This document shows positions 20,217 to 30,460 of a stretch of 64,000 bases of DNA, in pieces (the first letter of the stretch is position 1; each line of letters begins with the position of its first letter). The notes beneath the pieces are model-generated. The model was given only the letters and a program-made list of their open reading frames with translations. It had not been told where the DNA came from and did no database searches. This DNA is from Branchipolynoe longqiensis. Taxonomy: Eukaryota > Annelida > Polychaeta > Phyllodocida > Polynoidae. The translations under genes and the position numbers were made by a program. Location of the stretch: contig JASIRB010004049.1 in the NCBI GenBank assembly GCA_030323885.1, positions 62,001 to 126,000 on the forward strand, read 5' to 3'.

Positions 20217-22470
20217 CACCCAGCCTCCCCCGGCCCTCTCAGAGGACTGTGGTTGGGATCTTAGGCTCGCTTTTTCCTCCCCCCCCACCTCCCCAATTTC
20301 TCTGACGACAAGCCAACTCCCGACCACATGGGACCGCTTTCAGCGGTGCACATACAGTGCTGCAGATTTGCAGCCTTCAGTGCACCAATGGAACTGAAAA
20401 CTCCCCCAAAACAAAAACAACACTGGGCCTCTATACTCTCACCTCACCCCCTGCCCCTCTGTACAAACTGGATATATGCTTGGAGTTATCCAAACCATGC
20501 CCAGTATGGGGAGATCATACAAAAACTACATAAAGGATGGGCCAGCAGTCCACCTGGAAACAACTTTTAAACTACCAATCCCAACCGACATAGATGTAAA
20601 TGGCCAATGGGACATGATCATTGGGGAAGTGAGAAATCATCTCGACACTACCTGCCCAACACAAAATCCAAAATAATCAAGAGCCATGGGTAACCCCAGA
20701 ATTAATCAGCACAATTATGGATGAATACAAAACAGGTAAAATAGCTAAAACAAGCGGGTGTCTACAACACATAGAAGACTACCATAAAGCACAAAATCGG
20801 AGCCAGAAATCAGTGGGGAAAGCCAAGAGAAAGTACATTATCAAACATGATCAACAATGGGGAAAAAAACTGACATCAATTTTGGAAAAATGTAAAGATA
20901 CTAATCCCAAACAACAAAAAGCACCAACACTAAACTTAGCCATTGGGAACTGCCAAACTACAATACAAAAAAAAACCATCTCATGAAAAAAATTGATTAC
21001 AACAGACCGTCAGGCATCAAAAACATATCGAGTATAGTACTGAAGGATGCACTTAGATGCATCCCAGATATCTTATGTAACCTTTGGAAACAGGGCGGAT
21101 TCAGAAACAAACAGTCAACAATAAAAACAATTGCTAACTTAATAAACGATATCTCTAACAATATCAACAAAAAGAAATTAGTGGGTGCAGCATTCATCGA
21201 CTTCAGCAAAGCCTTTAACATGGTAGACCACACTATCCTAATTAGCAAGCTATCCCAAATGGGAATAACAGGAGTAACAGGGAAATGGCTAACAAGCTTC
21301 CTAGAAAATCAGAAACAATGCACCACAGTAAATGGGGCCATATAAAACGAGGAAAAACTATACTGTGGGGTACCTCTGGGGTCAGTCCGAGGTCCAATTC
21401 TTTTCCCCATATTCATAAATGATCTAAACAACTGGGTGGACATTGATAACAACCAGTTATTATGCAGATGATACTGTGGTATACACCGCAGGCAAATCAA
21501 CTGAAGAAATAGAAACAAAACTGAACCAAACACTAACAAAATTAACTGAGTGGTGCAACCTAAATAAAATAACTATAAATAGCAGTAAATAAAAAACAGT
21601 ACCATTTGGTACAAGACTAACCAATAATACTATAAAGTGTCTCCTGGGAAACAGCGAGCTAGAGCAGGTAGACAACTACAAATACCTAGGAGTGGACCTA
21701 GGCAGATAACAAACACTATAAATAAAGCAAACCACAAAATATGGCTCCTGGCAAAATTAAGACCCAACATGACTGAAAACAAGGCAATTAATATATACAA
21801 GGGTATGATCATCTCCTACTTTGATTATGGACTGTAGTCTACATGCCAGGAAATTCTAAACTTCTAAACAAACTGCAGGCGCTACAAAACAAAGCCCTCA
21901 AAATATGTCTCCAGGTACACAAAAGATACCCTACGATGGAACTACACAAAATATGCAACGCAACACAATTGATGAATAGAAGGGAAACGCACCTTAAAAT
22001 ACTAGCACACCACTACATCACAAAACCAGGCTACACAGTAACCCCCCAGAGGGACACCAGACATATGGTGGCCCCGATACTACTGACATGGCGCAGTCCA
22101 CCTGGGTATGTGTAATGGCACAAACCAACACAGATATGGACAGGGCACAGTCATGCATCTGATCCACCCTGAAATGCAAAATGGCTAAGCAAACAACACA
22201 GCCATCTCACCTAGTTGCAGTCCTGAAGAGTCCGGATGTGTTCTGGTGCACAGTGCACTATCTAAGGACAGGATTTGGGTGAAAGGGGGTTGCAACAAAC
22301 CAATATGGGATGGGATCCTCTCCCGCAAGCCTACATGACACCCACATAGATGTACATAGTAGGCACTCAAACTAGACAAAAATTCTTTAAAAAATACAAA
22401 AAAACTAACATCGATTATTACTTACACCCAAACCCATGAGAGACTGGCCTGAGCTGAAACAGGTAAACAC
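20217..22470 (+). pseudogene. Decayed LINE with RT
   Basis: Frames 20717-20986 and 20983-21345 carry a pre-RT region (EPWVTPELISTIMDEY upstream) and RT motifs (IDFSKAFNMVDHTIL, SKLSQMGI). The active site YADDTVVY follows at about 21465 in another frame; later frames (21637-22115) hold the C-terminal region (DYKYLGVDL, LNKLQALQNKALKICL). Multiple frameshifts and stops. 20219-20290 matches an inverted fragment at 6643-6727. Confidence 0.75.
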
Positions 22471-23950
22471 CCCTCGACAAAGGATCAGAACAAAAACATG
22501 ATCACAGCTGTCCAGCGTTGAAGACAAGCGCACTCACAGGGGCTTATACATTATGGACAGGGTAAATACCTTGTCGCCAAAAAAATGTAAAATAAAAAAT
22601 ACTCAGTCACTTGCTGTCTGGACTCCACTTCGTCCACACCTCTTCTATCACACTTCAGCTGCTGGTTTTCTCTCCTGGACATGTCTAAAAAAATACTGGT
22701 GGGGAGGCCGGCCAGCTTTTCACCTTCTATCTACTTACTCTGTATGTGTCTCTGGCTCACCGACTGGTCACCACAGGGCAAGGAGGCATGGTCCTTTGAC
22801 TCAACTCTCCTCACTTCTCTTTCCTCAATCCTACCCATTCTTTTTTTTTCTCCCGGGCTTACTCCTCCTCAAGGCAGTTGTTTGCTTGGGTGAAGCCCTT
22901 TTTCTTTTTCACTGTTTCACTTTCCACCTTCTTGCTGCAGATCGCACCTCCCTCCGCCCCCTCCCTTCCTCCCAACCCATCGGCGACTGGACACACTAAA
23001 ATCGGACCGATCGAAACCCAATATTGCTTGAACAATTTGTTGTTATCGTAGTCAAGTACTCCCTACTTCTACAAACACCCTCCACCCAGAAGTCTACACG
23101 TCAGCCAAAAAACGGACCGATTTATCGGTGCCGTTTTCAAATGCTTCAGTTATGCACCCTGTAACCGACAGGTTATGAACCCCCAATCAAGCAAGCAATC
23201 CCATAAGGCGTAATCGATTAATCAACTCTGGTCACCTGAGCCACTTTTTGGCGCATGCGCACATCCTGCAGACTCGGGTCGAATAATCAAATACACTTCT
23301 CCACGCTCGGTGAAAAAAATGGTGTCCCTTTTTTTTGTTTTTGAATAGCTGATATAATTACAGCAAAATAAAATTTAAATATTGTTATGATGGCATAGTT
23401 TACTGATATTTCCATTTCATTATTTTATGTTATTACCCAAACAAATATGTATGACTGGTACTGGTGGCTGTTATCCTGCAGGACAGTACCAGCGCAAATG
23501 TGACATCATCGCTCCTGCAAACCCCAGCCAAGAGGTGGGTTACTGGGCTCGGGTTGTTTTGCACACGGCACATGTATTTGTCGACTCCACTCACGGTGTT
23601 CTATTTGGAATTCTGACGACCCGGATGACCCGAGTCGCCCGGGTCGTGTTAATCGATTACGGCCCCACAATCAAGTGCCCCCCCCTGACACACACTCACA
23701 ATCACTGGGCACAGTATGTGTGTGGGGATGGTGGCAGGAGGAAGCAGATGACCCTTACCAGCTGAGAAGGGTCCACAGCGATGAAAGGAGCAAAAACGGC
23801 TGACCACTGGGTCATATCGAGCATACCCTTGCAGGATGAGTTTCCCATTCAGTAAATAGTGATATTGTGTGATTTAAACAGAAATCAATGTAGATAAATT
23901 TCAAATATACTTCAAACAATTTAATCTGTGCAAAAGATACATAAATATGT
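22471..23950. other. No confident gene
   Basis: Includes a 148-codon plus frame (22553-22999) without motifs and short inverted motifs around 23205-23225 and 23650-23665 (taatcgatta) that may mark a MITE. Confidence 0.35.
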
Positions 23951-23956
23951 GATAAT

Positions 23957-24331
23957 ATGAAGAGGAAAGTGTATTTCCGGCAAGTTCAAACAGGCTCAAA
24001 CGCATAAGCATATTCAGCCGTGGCTGGTTGGGTCGCCCAGTATAGCGCTGAATATGCTTATGGAGTTTTCACCTATTATCGCTCAGTTTGCAACTTGTCA
24101 ACCAAAACAATGTCGTAGAAATTGACATGGCCATGGAGCTTCAGGATACCAGATAAAAGATTTGTTTATTGTTAAGTATTTCTGTTCAATAACATGGATT
24201 ACTAATCTACTTCACTGAGTTCTCGCGAACACGAGAAGAGGAAAGTCTATTTCCGGCAAGTACAAACAGGCTCAAATGAGTTCAGTCGTGGCTGGTTGGG
24301 TCGCTCCGTACAGCGCTGAATATGCTTATGT
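23957..24331. repeat. Imperfect direct duplication of ~100 bp
   Basis: gaagaggaaagtgtatttcc through gctgaatatgcttatg at 23959-24062 recurs at 24234-24332. The first copy contains an internal inverted pair, cataagcatattcagc (24004-24019) and gctgaatatgcttatg (24046-24061), around ggctggttgggtcg. Confidence 0.7.
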
Positions 24332-24591
24332 ACCAGCTAGATGAACCTGACCTGGCCAGTATACAAGATAGGGGACCAGACTACCTACATATTGCTAGGT
24401 CAACTCAAACCATGTGACCATCGCGAGACGTCAATCTGTGTCATAGCTACAGCACTTTTACCAAACTTGCGGAAATGATTTCGTGTTCTTTCAGTTCAAA
24501 TTGCTTCAAAACTAGCCACTTTTCGAAGAAGTTTCTCCAGAATATTGAATATTAGGATTTAATGGTCAACCTGATATATTTATCTATAAAA

Positions 24592-24752
24592 ACGAGACAA
24601 AATTCGAAAGCCATGGGACTATACAACTTAAAGAAATTCATCATCAAAACAATCAATTAAATGCCCTTACACAATCTTCCTGAAATTTGACTGGTAAAGT
24701 TGTGTAAAATGGCACTGTTTGTTTCAATAATTGTGTGGTATAAAGCATTTAT
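24592..24752. repeat. 161-bp flanking duplication, left copy
   Basis: Identical to 29888-30048. It ends with the 20-mer gtgtggtataaagcatttat, which is immediately repeated as the first 20 bases of the retrotransposon (24753-24772). Confidence 0.9.
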
Positions 24753-25038
24753 GTGTGGTATAAAGCATTTATACAAATATTATTCAGGATGGAACCCTCC
24801 CTCTGTTGTATGTCGGGTGGGGGGATTCGAACCCGCTACCCCCACTCGCTGGTGGGCCGGCGGGGCAGTTCGGCGAGGGGACTGAGGCAAGTCTAGCCTC
24901 CATGTGTCATGCGCCTCCAGTGCCCGCTAGGAGGACTGAGGCAAGTCTATTCGGGAAACACCTCAGGCGCATGCGCGGACCCTCCAGCTCCAACGGCTTT
25001 CCTGTACACTCGGCCCATTTGAACCCGAGTTCTAGCTT
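24753..25038 (+). repeat. Terminal split repeat A1
   Basis: Starts gtgtggtataaagcatttat; contains a tRNA-B-box-like attcgaaccc, and two copies of ggactgaggcaagtct. A TATA-like element (tataaag, 24759-24765) lies at the start and may drive transcription; the same sits in A2. Confidence 0.85.
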
Positions 25039-25071
25039 GAGGCTGACCTACCTACATACATATCGGGCGAG

Positions 25072-26070
25072 ATGCCGGTCGATATATGTGCGGCGTGCGG
25101 GGAGGAGCACGAGCCCCCACGGGGCAGTAAATGCAAGCGGACAAGGACCAGCAAGCGGTCAGTAAAGGCGGAGCTGCCTTCATCGGGCGAGGAGGAGGCC
25201 GCGGAGGCGGGTGAGAAGGTGGTGGCGCCGGGTTCTTCCACATGGCGCGCCGGTGAGGGTTCGCGCCTAGTGGTGGAAGACTACGAGGAGGATGACGAGG
25301 AGAGGGAGCTGAGGCGGTTGGTGGCGGCGAGGGCGTGCGAGCGCCGTAAGAAGGAGCTGCGTGCGGTCTTGGACGCCGGATCGCCGGAGGAGGAGACAGT
25401 GATGGTGGTGACGGCGGCAAAGAAGAAGCTGTCCGGGAAGAAGAAGAAGGCAGAGGCGTCCGGTGACCCGGACGATTCTCCTACAGATAGCAGCTCAGAG
25501 GAGGGCTCAGGGTCAGACAGTGACTCTGGCAGGAGGAGAAGGAGGAGGCGTAAGCGCAGTAAGTTCGCCTTAAACAAATACACTATGAACGAGAAGCGTT
25601 TAAAAAAACTATCGGTGATGGAGCTCGTCTACACGGCGCTGGTCTGGGGCATGAAGCGTGGGAAGCGAGTCGGTTTTGAATATGAAGATCTAGAGCGATA
25701 TATCGGGCATGTGGCTTACATGTGCATGCATGCCTCTACAGCAACCTATACAGATCAAGCCTATCGTGGTTATGATAAGGCAATCAGGGACAAGGTAAAG
25801 GATGTTGGGCTGAAAGCGTTCACCATGGGAGACCATGAACTATCGTTGCTGTACTTTAATCTGGAAAATACGCGGAGCAGCAAGGACGCACGCCGGGCGT
25901 CTAGGCCTACACAGGCGAGTAAAAGCTATGACAATTCCCGGAAGATTTGCTATGCCTACAACTACAACAAAGATGGGTGCAGTGTGCGCCGATGCGAGTA
26001 TGAACATAAGTGCCTGAGCTGCAAATCAGGCTCCCACCCGATAAATGATTGCAAAAATAAGAGGAATTGA
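25072..26070 (+). CDS. gag: Gag-like protein of the Ngaro element
   Basis: 332 codons from an ATG 33 bp after A1. The N-terminus has a Cys/His cluster (C6, C9, H13, C21). Acidic and lysine-rich low-complexity tracts follow, then a folded-looking middle (about 175-270). The C-terminus has CX9CX4CX3H (C293, C303, C308, H312) followed at once by a CX2CX4HX4C knuckle (C314, C317, H322, C327), fitting nucleic-acid binding by a nucleocapsid-like protein. The UGA at 26068-26070 is followed by C and by the RT frame in the same reading frame. Function is inferred from position and fingers. Confidence 0.85.
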   Translation: MPVDICAACGEEHEPPRGSKCKRTRTSKRSVKAELPSSGEEEAAEAGEKVVAPGSSTWRAGEGSRLVVEDYEEDDEERELRRLVAARACERRKKELRAVLDAGSPEEETVMVVTAAKKKLSGKKKKAEASGDPDDSPTDSSSEEGSGSDSDSGRRRRRRRKRSKFALNKYTMNEKRLKKLSVMELVYTALVWGMKRGKRVGFEYEDLERYIGHVAYMCMHASTATYTDQAYRGYDKAIRDKVKDVGLKAFTMGDHELSLLYFNLENTRSSKDARRASRPTQASKSYDNSRKICYAYNYNKDGCSVRRCEYEHKCLSCKSGSHPINDCKNKRN

Positions 26071-26073
26071 CTT

Positions 26074-28173
26074 GTGTGCACGCCTGTGCAAAGTGGTGTG
26101 TCGGGGACCGTTGACCTAGTTGACTTTGAATTTCGCGCGGAAATGAGCGGCGTCCAAGATGGCGCCCAAGATGTGGCGCGCGATACGCCTTGCTCCATAT
26201 ATGTACCGCAGATAGTTGATGGTGGCTGTGACAACGATTTAGGCACCGCCTTGCTTGATGAACTTGTACAAACTTGTGTTGCAGACGATGTTGCCGTCGA
26301 TTGTGTAAAAAATAATATGTATGTTGTTAAAAGTGGGGACTCGGACAGTGCTGACACGGGTATTGAATACCCGGGCATGGGCAACGGTAATACCGACTGG
26401 TTGCGGGTGGTCGGGCCAGATAACTTAAGTGTAACGAATGATGACCTGTGCTGCTCCTTGCGGGTCATAGACCAAGATGGCGATAGTTCAGTTAATAAAT
26501 GTATCGACGTGTTTGCTAGATGTTTGCAAGGCGCGTGTGACTGTAGGCATGATATTGGGGGTGCCTGCACGCAGTTAAAGCCGTGTCGTATCTACGCCGA
26601 GGCGATGTGCCGAGGTGACACGGACCCCCACTGGGAGTATATCCTCAGGGGTTCATGTTTTGGGTACCGGGTAATCGACCCGGATTGTGTTAGTTGTTAC
26701 TTTCAGGGTAACTACTCATCTATAACTAAGAGTACCACGGGTAAGTTGATGAGCGATAGGCTCCAGAGGGAGATCGCTGCGGGTCTGGTGTGCATAGTCG
26801 ATGAGCCATGCTTATGTGTCCACCCGATGGGGGCCGTGCCGAAGGGGCACGACGACTTCAGAGCGATTGTTGACTGCTCGAGCCCAACTGGTTTCTGCGT
26901 GAACGAACACACCAGTTCCTGCAGGACAAACTTCAGCTATAATTCTGTAGAGACCGTCACTCAGTTACTGCAGCAGGGGGACTATATGTCCACGATAGAT
27001 ATATCTAACGCCTATAGGGCTGTAAATATCCACCCAGCCAGCAGGGAGCGTCAGGGCTTGAGCTGGGATTTTGGCGAGGGCCGGGTCCATCTAAGGGATA
27101 ATCGCCTGTGCATGGGGCTCAGCAGTAGCCCTTACGTCTTCTCCAAGATCAGTGATTTTGTTGTCCGCTGCATGGTCCGGGAGGGCTTTGAAGAATGCGT
27201 AAATTACCTAGATGACTTTTGTGTCGTGAGCCGCACAATTGAGGGCTGTACTGAAGCACAGCGGGCACTGGTAGCGATCTTGAGAAGGCTGGGATTTTAT
27301 GTGAGTTTCCGCAAATTAACCCCCCCGGCCCAAATAACCAGATTCCTGGGTATAGATATAGATTCGTTAGCCATGGAGCTCCGACTCCCAGATGATAAGT
27401 TAGCTAAGCTGGTAGCCCAACTCAACATGTTCTTGCGGAAAAGGAAGGCGACGAGGCTCGAGCTGGAATGCCTGGGGGGGGTCCTCGCCCACTGCTGTAA
27501 AGTTGTGCATGGTGGTAGGACCTTCTCTAGGAGGGTCTACGACCTGATAGCCTCCGCCAAGAAAGCCACCCATAAGGTGAGACTAAATGATGACTTCAGG
27601 CTGGACCTAAAGTGGTGGTTAGAATTTGCTTCTAAGTTCAACAGGAAAGCGAGTATCATCCCCTCGGCAGACCCAGTAATGTCGGTGTACAGCGACTCGT
27701 CCAAATTTGGGTTTGGTGCTTTAGATGGGGATGACTGGGTGGCGGGCGCCTTCGACTTCAAGGCATCCAAAGAGCTACAAAAATGGTTGGGGCATCACTT
27801 CGTCTATGCCGATGATGAGGGGTGCAGGTCCGATAACATAAATGTGCTGGAAATGTGGCCCGTGTTGGTGGGGGTTAGGCGCTGGGGAGAGGCCTGGAAG
27901 AATCGGACGGTAGTATTCGTCACCGACAATACGCAGGTGATGGCCGCTTTGAACTCAGGCCGAAGTAAGAACAAAATAACGATGACCTGGTTGCGCCTGA
28001 TATTCTGGGCTTCGATAACATTTAATTTTGACGTGCAATCGGTGTATGTGAACACCAAATCAAATGTGATTTGTGACAGCCTAAGTCGGCTGGATAAGTT
28101 CCAGAGCATCGCACGCATTAGGGATGCTGATCAAATTGATGCTATGTGTTGTCACCACCTATTCAGCTGTTAA
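26074..28173 (+). CDS. pol: Reverse transcriptase / RNase H of the Ngaro element
   Basis: 699 codons open after the gag stop; the first codon is GTG and the first in-frame ATG is near 26143. RT motifs in order: KGHDDFRAIVDCS, STIDISNAYRAV, LSSSPYVFSKI, active site YLDD at residues 378-381. RNase H follows with D541 (VYSDSS), E593 (VLEMWP), D618 (VTDN) and a C-terminal NTKSNVICDSLSR. No methyltransferase domain is present. It lies in the same frame as gag, so translation needs readthrough, reinitiation or an internal start. It overlaps the recombinase by 50 bp in another frame. Confidence 0.92.
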   Translation: MCTPVQSGVSGTVDLVDFEFRAEMSGVQDGAQDVARDTPCSIYVPQIVDGGCDNDLGTALLDELVQTCVADDVAVDCVKNNMYVVKSGDSDSADTGIEYPGMGNGNTDWLRVVGPDNLSVTNDDLCCSLRVIDQDGDSSVNKCIDVFARCLQGACDCRHDIGGACTQLKPCRIYAEAMCRGDTDPHWEYILRGSCFGYRVIDPDCVSCYFQGNYSSITKSTTGKLMSDRLQREIAAGLVCIVDEPCLCVHPMGAVPKGHDDFRAIVDCSSPTGFCVNEHTSSCRTNFSYNSVETVTQLLQQGDYMSTIDISNAYRAVNIHPASRERQGLSWDFGEGRVHLRDNRLCMGLSSSPYVFSKISDFVVRCMVREGFEECVNYLDDFCVVSRTIEGCTEAQRALVAILRRLGFYVSFRKLTPPAQITRFLGIDIDSLAMELRLPDDKLAKLVAQLNMFLRKRKATRLELECLGGVLAHCCKVVHGGRTFSRRVYDLIASAKKATHKVRLNDDFRLDLKWWLEFASKFNRKASIIPSADPVMSVYSDSSKFGFGALDGDDWVAGAFDFKASKELQKWLGHHFVYADDEGCRSDNINVLEMWPVLVGVRRWGEAWKNRTVVFVTDNTQVMAALNSGRSKNKITMTWLRLIFWASITFNFDVQSVYVNTKSNVICDSLSRLDKFQSIARIRDADQIDAMCCHHLFSC

Positions 28174-29140
28174 TCTCGCTTCAGGTTGGGAGATTCTCCT
28201 GGAAGAGCGCCGTAACTATGTCAGGAACCACTACGCAAGCTCGACTGTAGCGGTTCGGACTGTCCAGGTTAAATCTTATATCTCCTTCTGTGAAGTATTC
28301 GCGGGCCAGCTAAGCCCATACCCATGTGATTCAGACCAGGTGTGTCTATATATGTCATATCTAGCGCGTCGGTTGTGCTACTCGTCCATAAAAAACTATC
28401 TCAGCGGCCTGAACAATCATTTGAAGGACTTAGGTTGTCCCCCTATAAACTACGGTGACCACCTTATAAAAAAGTGTCTGGCGGGCATCCACAGGCTGAA
28501 AGGTGATGCGGTAAAGCAAGCAGCTCCAATCTTGCCCTATGAGTTAATTAAGTTGTTTGCAGTGTTGTTCCCGTCCAGGGGCCACACGGCCGTTAGGGCA
28601 GCCATGCTGCTCTCGTTTAGAGCACTGCTACGCAAAGCGCATGTCACAAATTCAGACGCAGCCCTACTCCGCGAGGACCTAGAGTTCTATCCATGGGGGA
28701 TGCTGGTCTGTGTGAGGAAGTCGAAGACCAATCAGTTCAGGGAACGGGTTCATAGAATCCCCGTGGCAAAAGTTGCAAATAAAGAATTATGCGCGGTGTT
28801 CTGGGTCAGGAGGCATATGGAGCAGTGCCCCGCCCCCCGCGATGCACGGGTCTTTAGGATACCTAGAGCGGGACACTCGGTCCCACTGACATATGCATAC
28901 TATGCTGCGGTACTGAAGGCGGCATGTACCGCAGCCGGACTACCATCGGCTGACTTCTCGTCTCACAGCCTCAGGCGGGGTGGGGCGACTTTCCTCAGGC
29001 TATCGGGGGCGTCGGAGGAAGAGATCAAGGAAAGAGGCGATTGGCGATCGGACTGTGTCCGCCAATACTTAAAAGCTTCACTCATGGAGCGCCTGACGCT
29101 CGACATGCGTGTGGCCGTGATGCTTGGGTTGCTAAACTGA
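28124..29140 (+). CDS. Tyrosine recombinase of the Ngaro element
   Basis: 338 codons; the start is uncertain because the frame overlaps RT by 50 bp. Catalytic residues of the tyrosine recombinase family are identifiable: R170 (LLRKAH), K201 (KSKTNQ), H281 and R284 (HSLRRGGATF), W307 (GDW, replacing the second His as is usual in this group) and nucleophile Y315 (VRQYLK). It would integrate a circular DNA copy, consistent with the absence of a conventional integrase. B1 begins 28 bp after its stop. Confidence 0.92.
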   Translation: MLIKLMLCVVTTYSAVNLASGWEILLEERRNYVRNHYASSTVAVRTVQVKSYISFCEVFAGQLSPYPCDSDQVCLYMSYLARRLCYSSIKNYLSGLNNHLKDLGCPPINYGDHLIKKCLAGIHRLKGDAVKQAAPILPYELIKLFAVLFPSRGHTAVRAAMLLSFRALLRKAHVTNSDAALLREDLEFYPWGMLVCVRKSKTNQFRERVHRIPVAKVANKELCAVFWVRRHMEQCPAPRDARVFRIPRAGHSVPLTYAYYAAVLKAACTAAGLPSADFSSHSLRRGGATFLRLSGASEEEIKERGDWRSDCVRQYLKASLMERLTLDMRVAVMLGLLN

Positions 29141-29168
29141 ACTCTACCTGTCTGGTTGGGGTGGTTTT

Positions 29169-29238
29169 GGTCTTTTGTGGCCAGCCAGAGTACCTACTCA
29201 ATCCAGTTATGTATCCTGTTATGTGTATGACTAATAAT
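29169..29238 (+). repeat. Split repeat B1
   Basis: 70 bp, from ggtcttttgtggccagcc to gactaataat. Identical to B2 at 29818-29887. It abuts A2 directly, forming the B1A2 junction expected of this element class. Confidence 0.9.
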
Positions 29239-29524
29239 GTGTGGTATAAAGCATTTATACAAATATTATTCAGGATGGAACCCTCCCTCTGTTGTATGTC
29301 GGGTGGGGGGATTCGAACCTGCTACTCCCACTCGCTGGTGGGCCGGCGGGGCAGTTCGGCGAGGGGACTGAGGCAAGTCTAGCCTCCATGTGTCATGCGC
29401 CTCCAGTGCCCGCTAGGAGGACTGAGGCAAGTCTATTCGGGAAACACCTCAGGCGCATGCGCGGACCCTCCAGCTCCAACGGCTTTCCTGTACACTCGGC
29501 CCGTTTGAACCCGAGTTCTAGCTT
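29239..29524 (+). repeat. Split repeat A2
   Basis: 286 bp; differs from A1 by only a few bases (cctgctactccc for ccgctacccccac; cccgtttg for cccatttg). Confidence 0.9.
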
Positions 29525-29817
29525 TAGGTTTCTATCTTATGCTGATGTTGAGCTTGATTGTTTGATTTTCTGTTTTGATCTTGACCTTTTGAGCTTGATG
29601 ATTGATTGATGACTTTGATTCACACTGAGTTGTGACTTTGATTTGAGCTTGATTTGACTTTGTTAGTATGTTTATGTGATGTTTGATTATTGATGTTGGA
29701 TGGTTGACTTTGATTTTGAGCTTGAATTGAATTGGTTAGTTGGTATGTGATTTTGATTATTGATGTTGGACGTTTTTGTAGATGCTTGATTAAAACATTG
29801 ATGATGAATAAACGGTA
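29525..29817 (+). other. TTGAT-rich spacer with polyadenylation signal
   Basis: Between A2 and B2 lies about 290 bp dominated by gacttttgat / gagcttgat repeats, ending with AATAAA (29807-29812) just before B2. This probably serves as the element's 3' processing signal. Confidence 0.6.
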
Positions 29818-29887
29818 GGTCTTTTGTGGCCAGCCAGAGTACCTACTCAATCCAGTTATGTATCCTGTTATGTGTATGACTAATAAT
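29818..29887 (+). repeat. Split repeat B2 (element 3' end)
   Basis: Identical to B1. The next base begins the right copy of the 161-bp flanking duplication. Confidence 0.9.
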
Positions 29888-30048
29888 ACGAGACAAAATT
29901 CGAAAGCCATGGGACTATACAACTTAAAGAAATTCATCATCAAAACAATCAATTAAATGCCCTTACACAATCTTCCTGAAATTTGACTGGTAAAGTTGTG
30001 TAAAATGGCACTGTTTGTTTCAATAATTGTGTGGTATAAAGCATTTAT
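29888..30048. repeat. 161-bp flanking duplication, right copy
   Basis: Identical to 24592-24752, including the terminal 20-mer. It then runs into a diverged A-type repeat. Confidence 0.9.
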
Positions 30049-30276
30049 ACCAATATTATTGAGGATGGAACCCTGCCTGTATTGAATGTCATGGAGGGGG
30101 ATTCGAACGCGCTACCCCTCCGAGCTGCTTGGTCGCCGGGGGACGACCCGAAGCAGGACCGAGGCAAGTCTAGCCTGCCATGTATCATGCGCATGCGCAT
30201 GCGCCTAGCCTCCAGCGTCCGGCAGGGCCGAGGCAAGTCTAGTCAGGAAATGTGTCAGGTGCATGCGCGTAGCCTC
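30029..30276 (+). repeat. Old, diverged A-type repeat
   Basis: gtgtggtataaagcatttat, aggatggaaccctgcctg, gggggattcgaac, and two gaggcaagtcta copies align with A1/A2 but with many differences. It is interrupted at about 30277 by the next element. Relic of an older element of the same family. Confidence 0.75.
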
Positions 30277-30437
30277 TGTAATATATGTGCAAAAGACATC
30301 CAGGTACGAGTGGGAGAACAAAGGAATATGTCAATGATATGACGTCAGAGGTAAAGGGTGCCGGCAGTTCAGGCCCCTGGACGGTGAATAAAGCATTCAG
30401 TATCCAGAAGTCAAAGTGTTCAGGCATTGTACTTTCA
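30277..30437 (+). repeat. Possible 5' LTR and primer-binding site
   Basis: tgtaatatatg...ttcaca precedes tggtgtcagataagg (30438), which looks like a Ty3/gypsy primer-binding site. AATAAA occurs at 30388-30393. No matching 3' copy is visible, so the LTR call is tentative. Confidence 0.4.
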
Positions 30438-30460
30438 CATGGTGTCAGATAAGGACAATG

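Larger units (their letters stand above)
24753..29887 (+). mobile_element. Ngaro/DIRS-type tyrosine-recombinase retrotransposon, apparently intact
   Basis: Layout A1 - gag - RT/RNase H - YR - B1 - A2 - spacer - B2: the split-direct-repeat plan of Ngaro/PAT-like elements. A1 (24753-25038) and A2 (29239-29524) are both 286 bp and nearly identical; B1 (29169-29238) and B2 (29818-29887) are both 70 bp. There is no integrase, no LTR and no adenine methyltransferase domain, favouring Ngaro over DIRS1/PAT. All three frames are open with catalytic residues present, and repeats are near-identical, so insertion is recent. Confidence 0.9.

Noticed and set aside
23205..23665. MITE between two TAATCGATTA motifs
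   Set aside because: The inverted motif is only about ten bases and the rest of the ends do not match.
25052..25583. Minus-strand frames over the Ngaro gag
   Set aside because: Shadows of the GC-rich gag coding strand.
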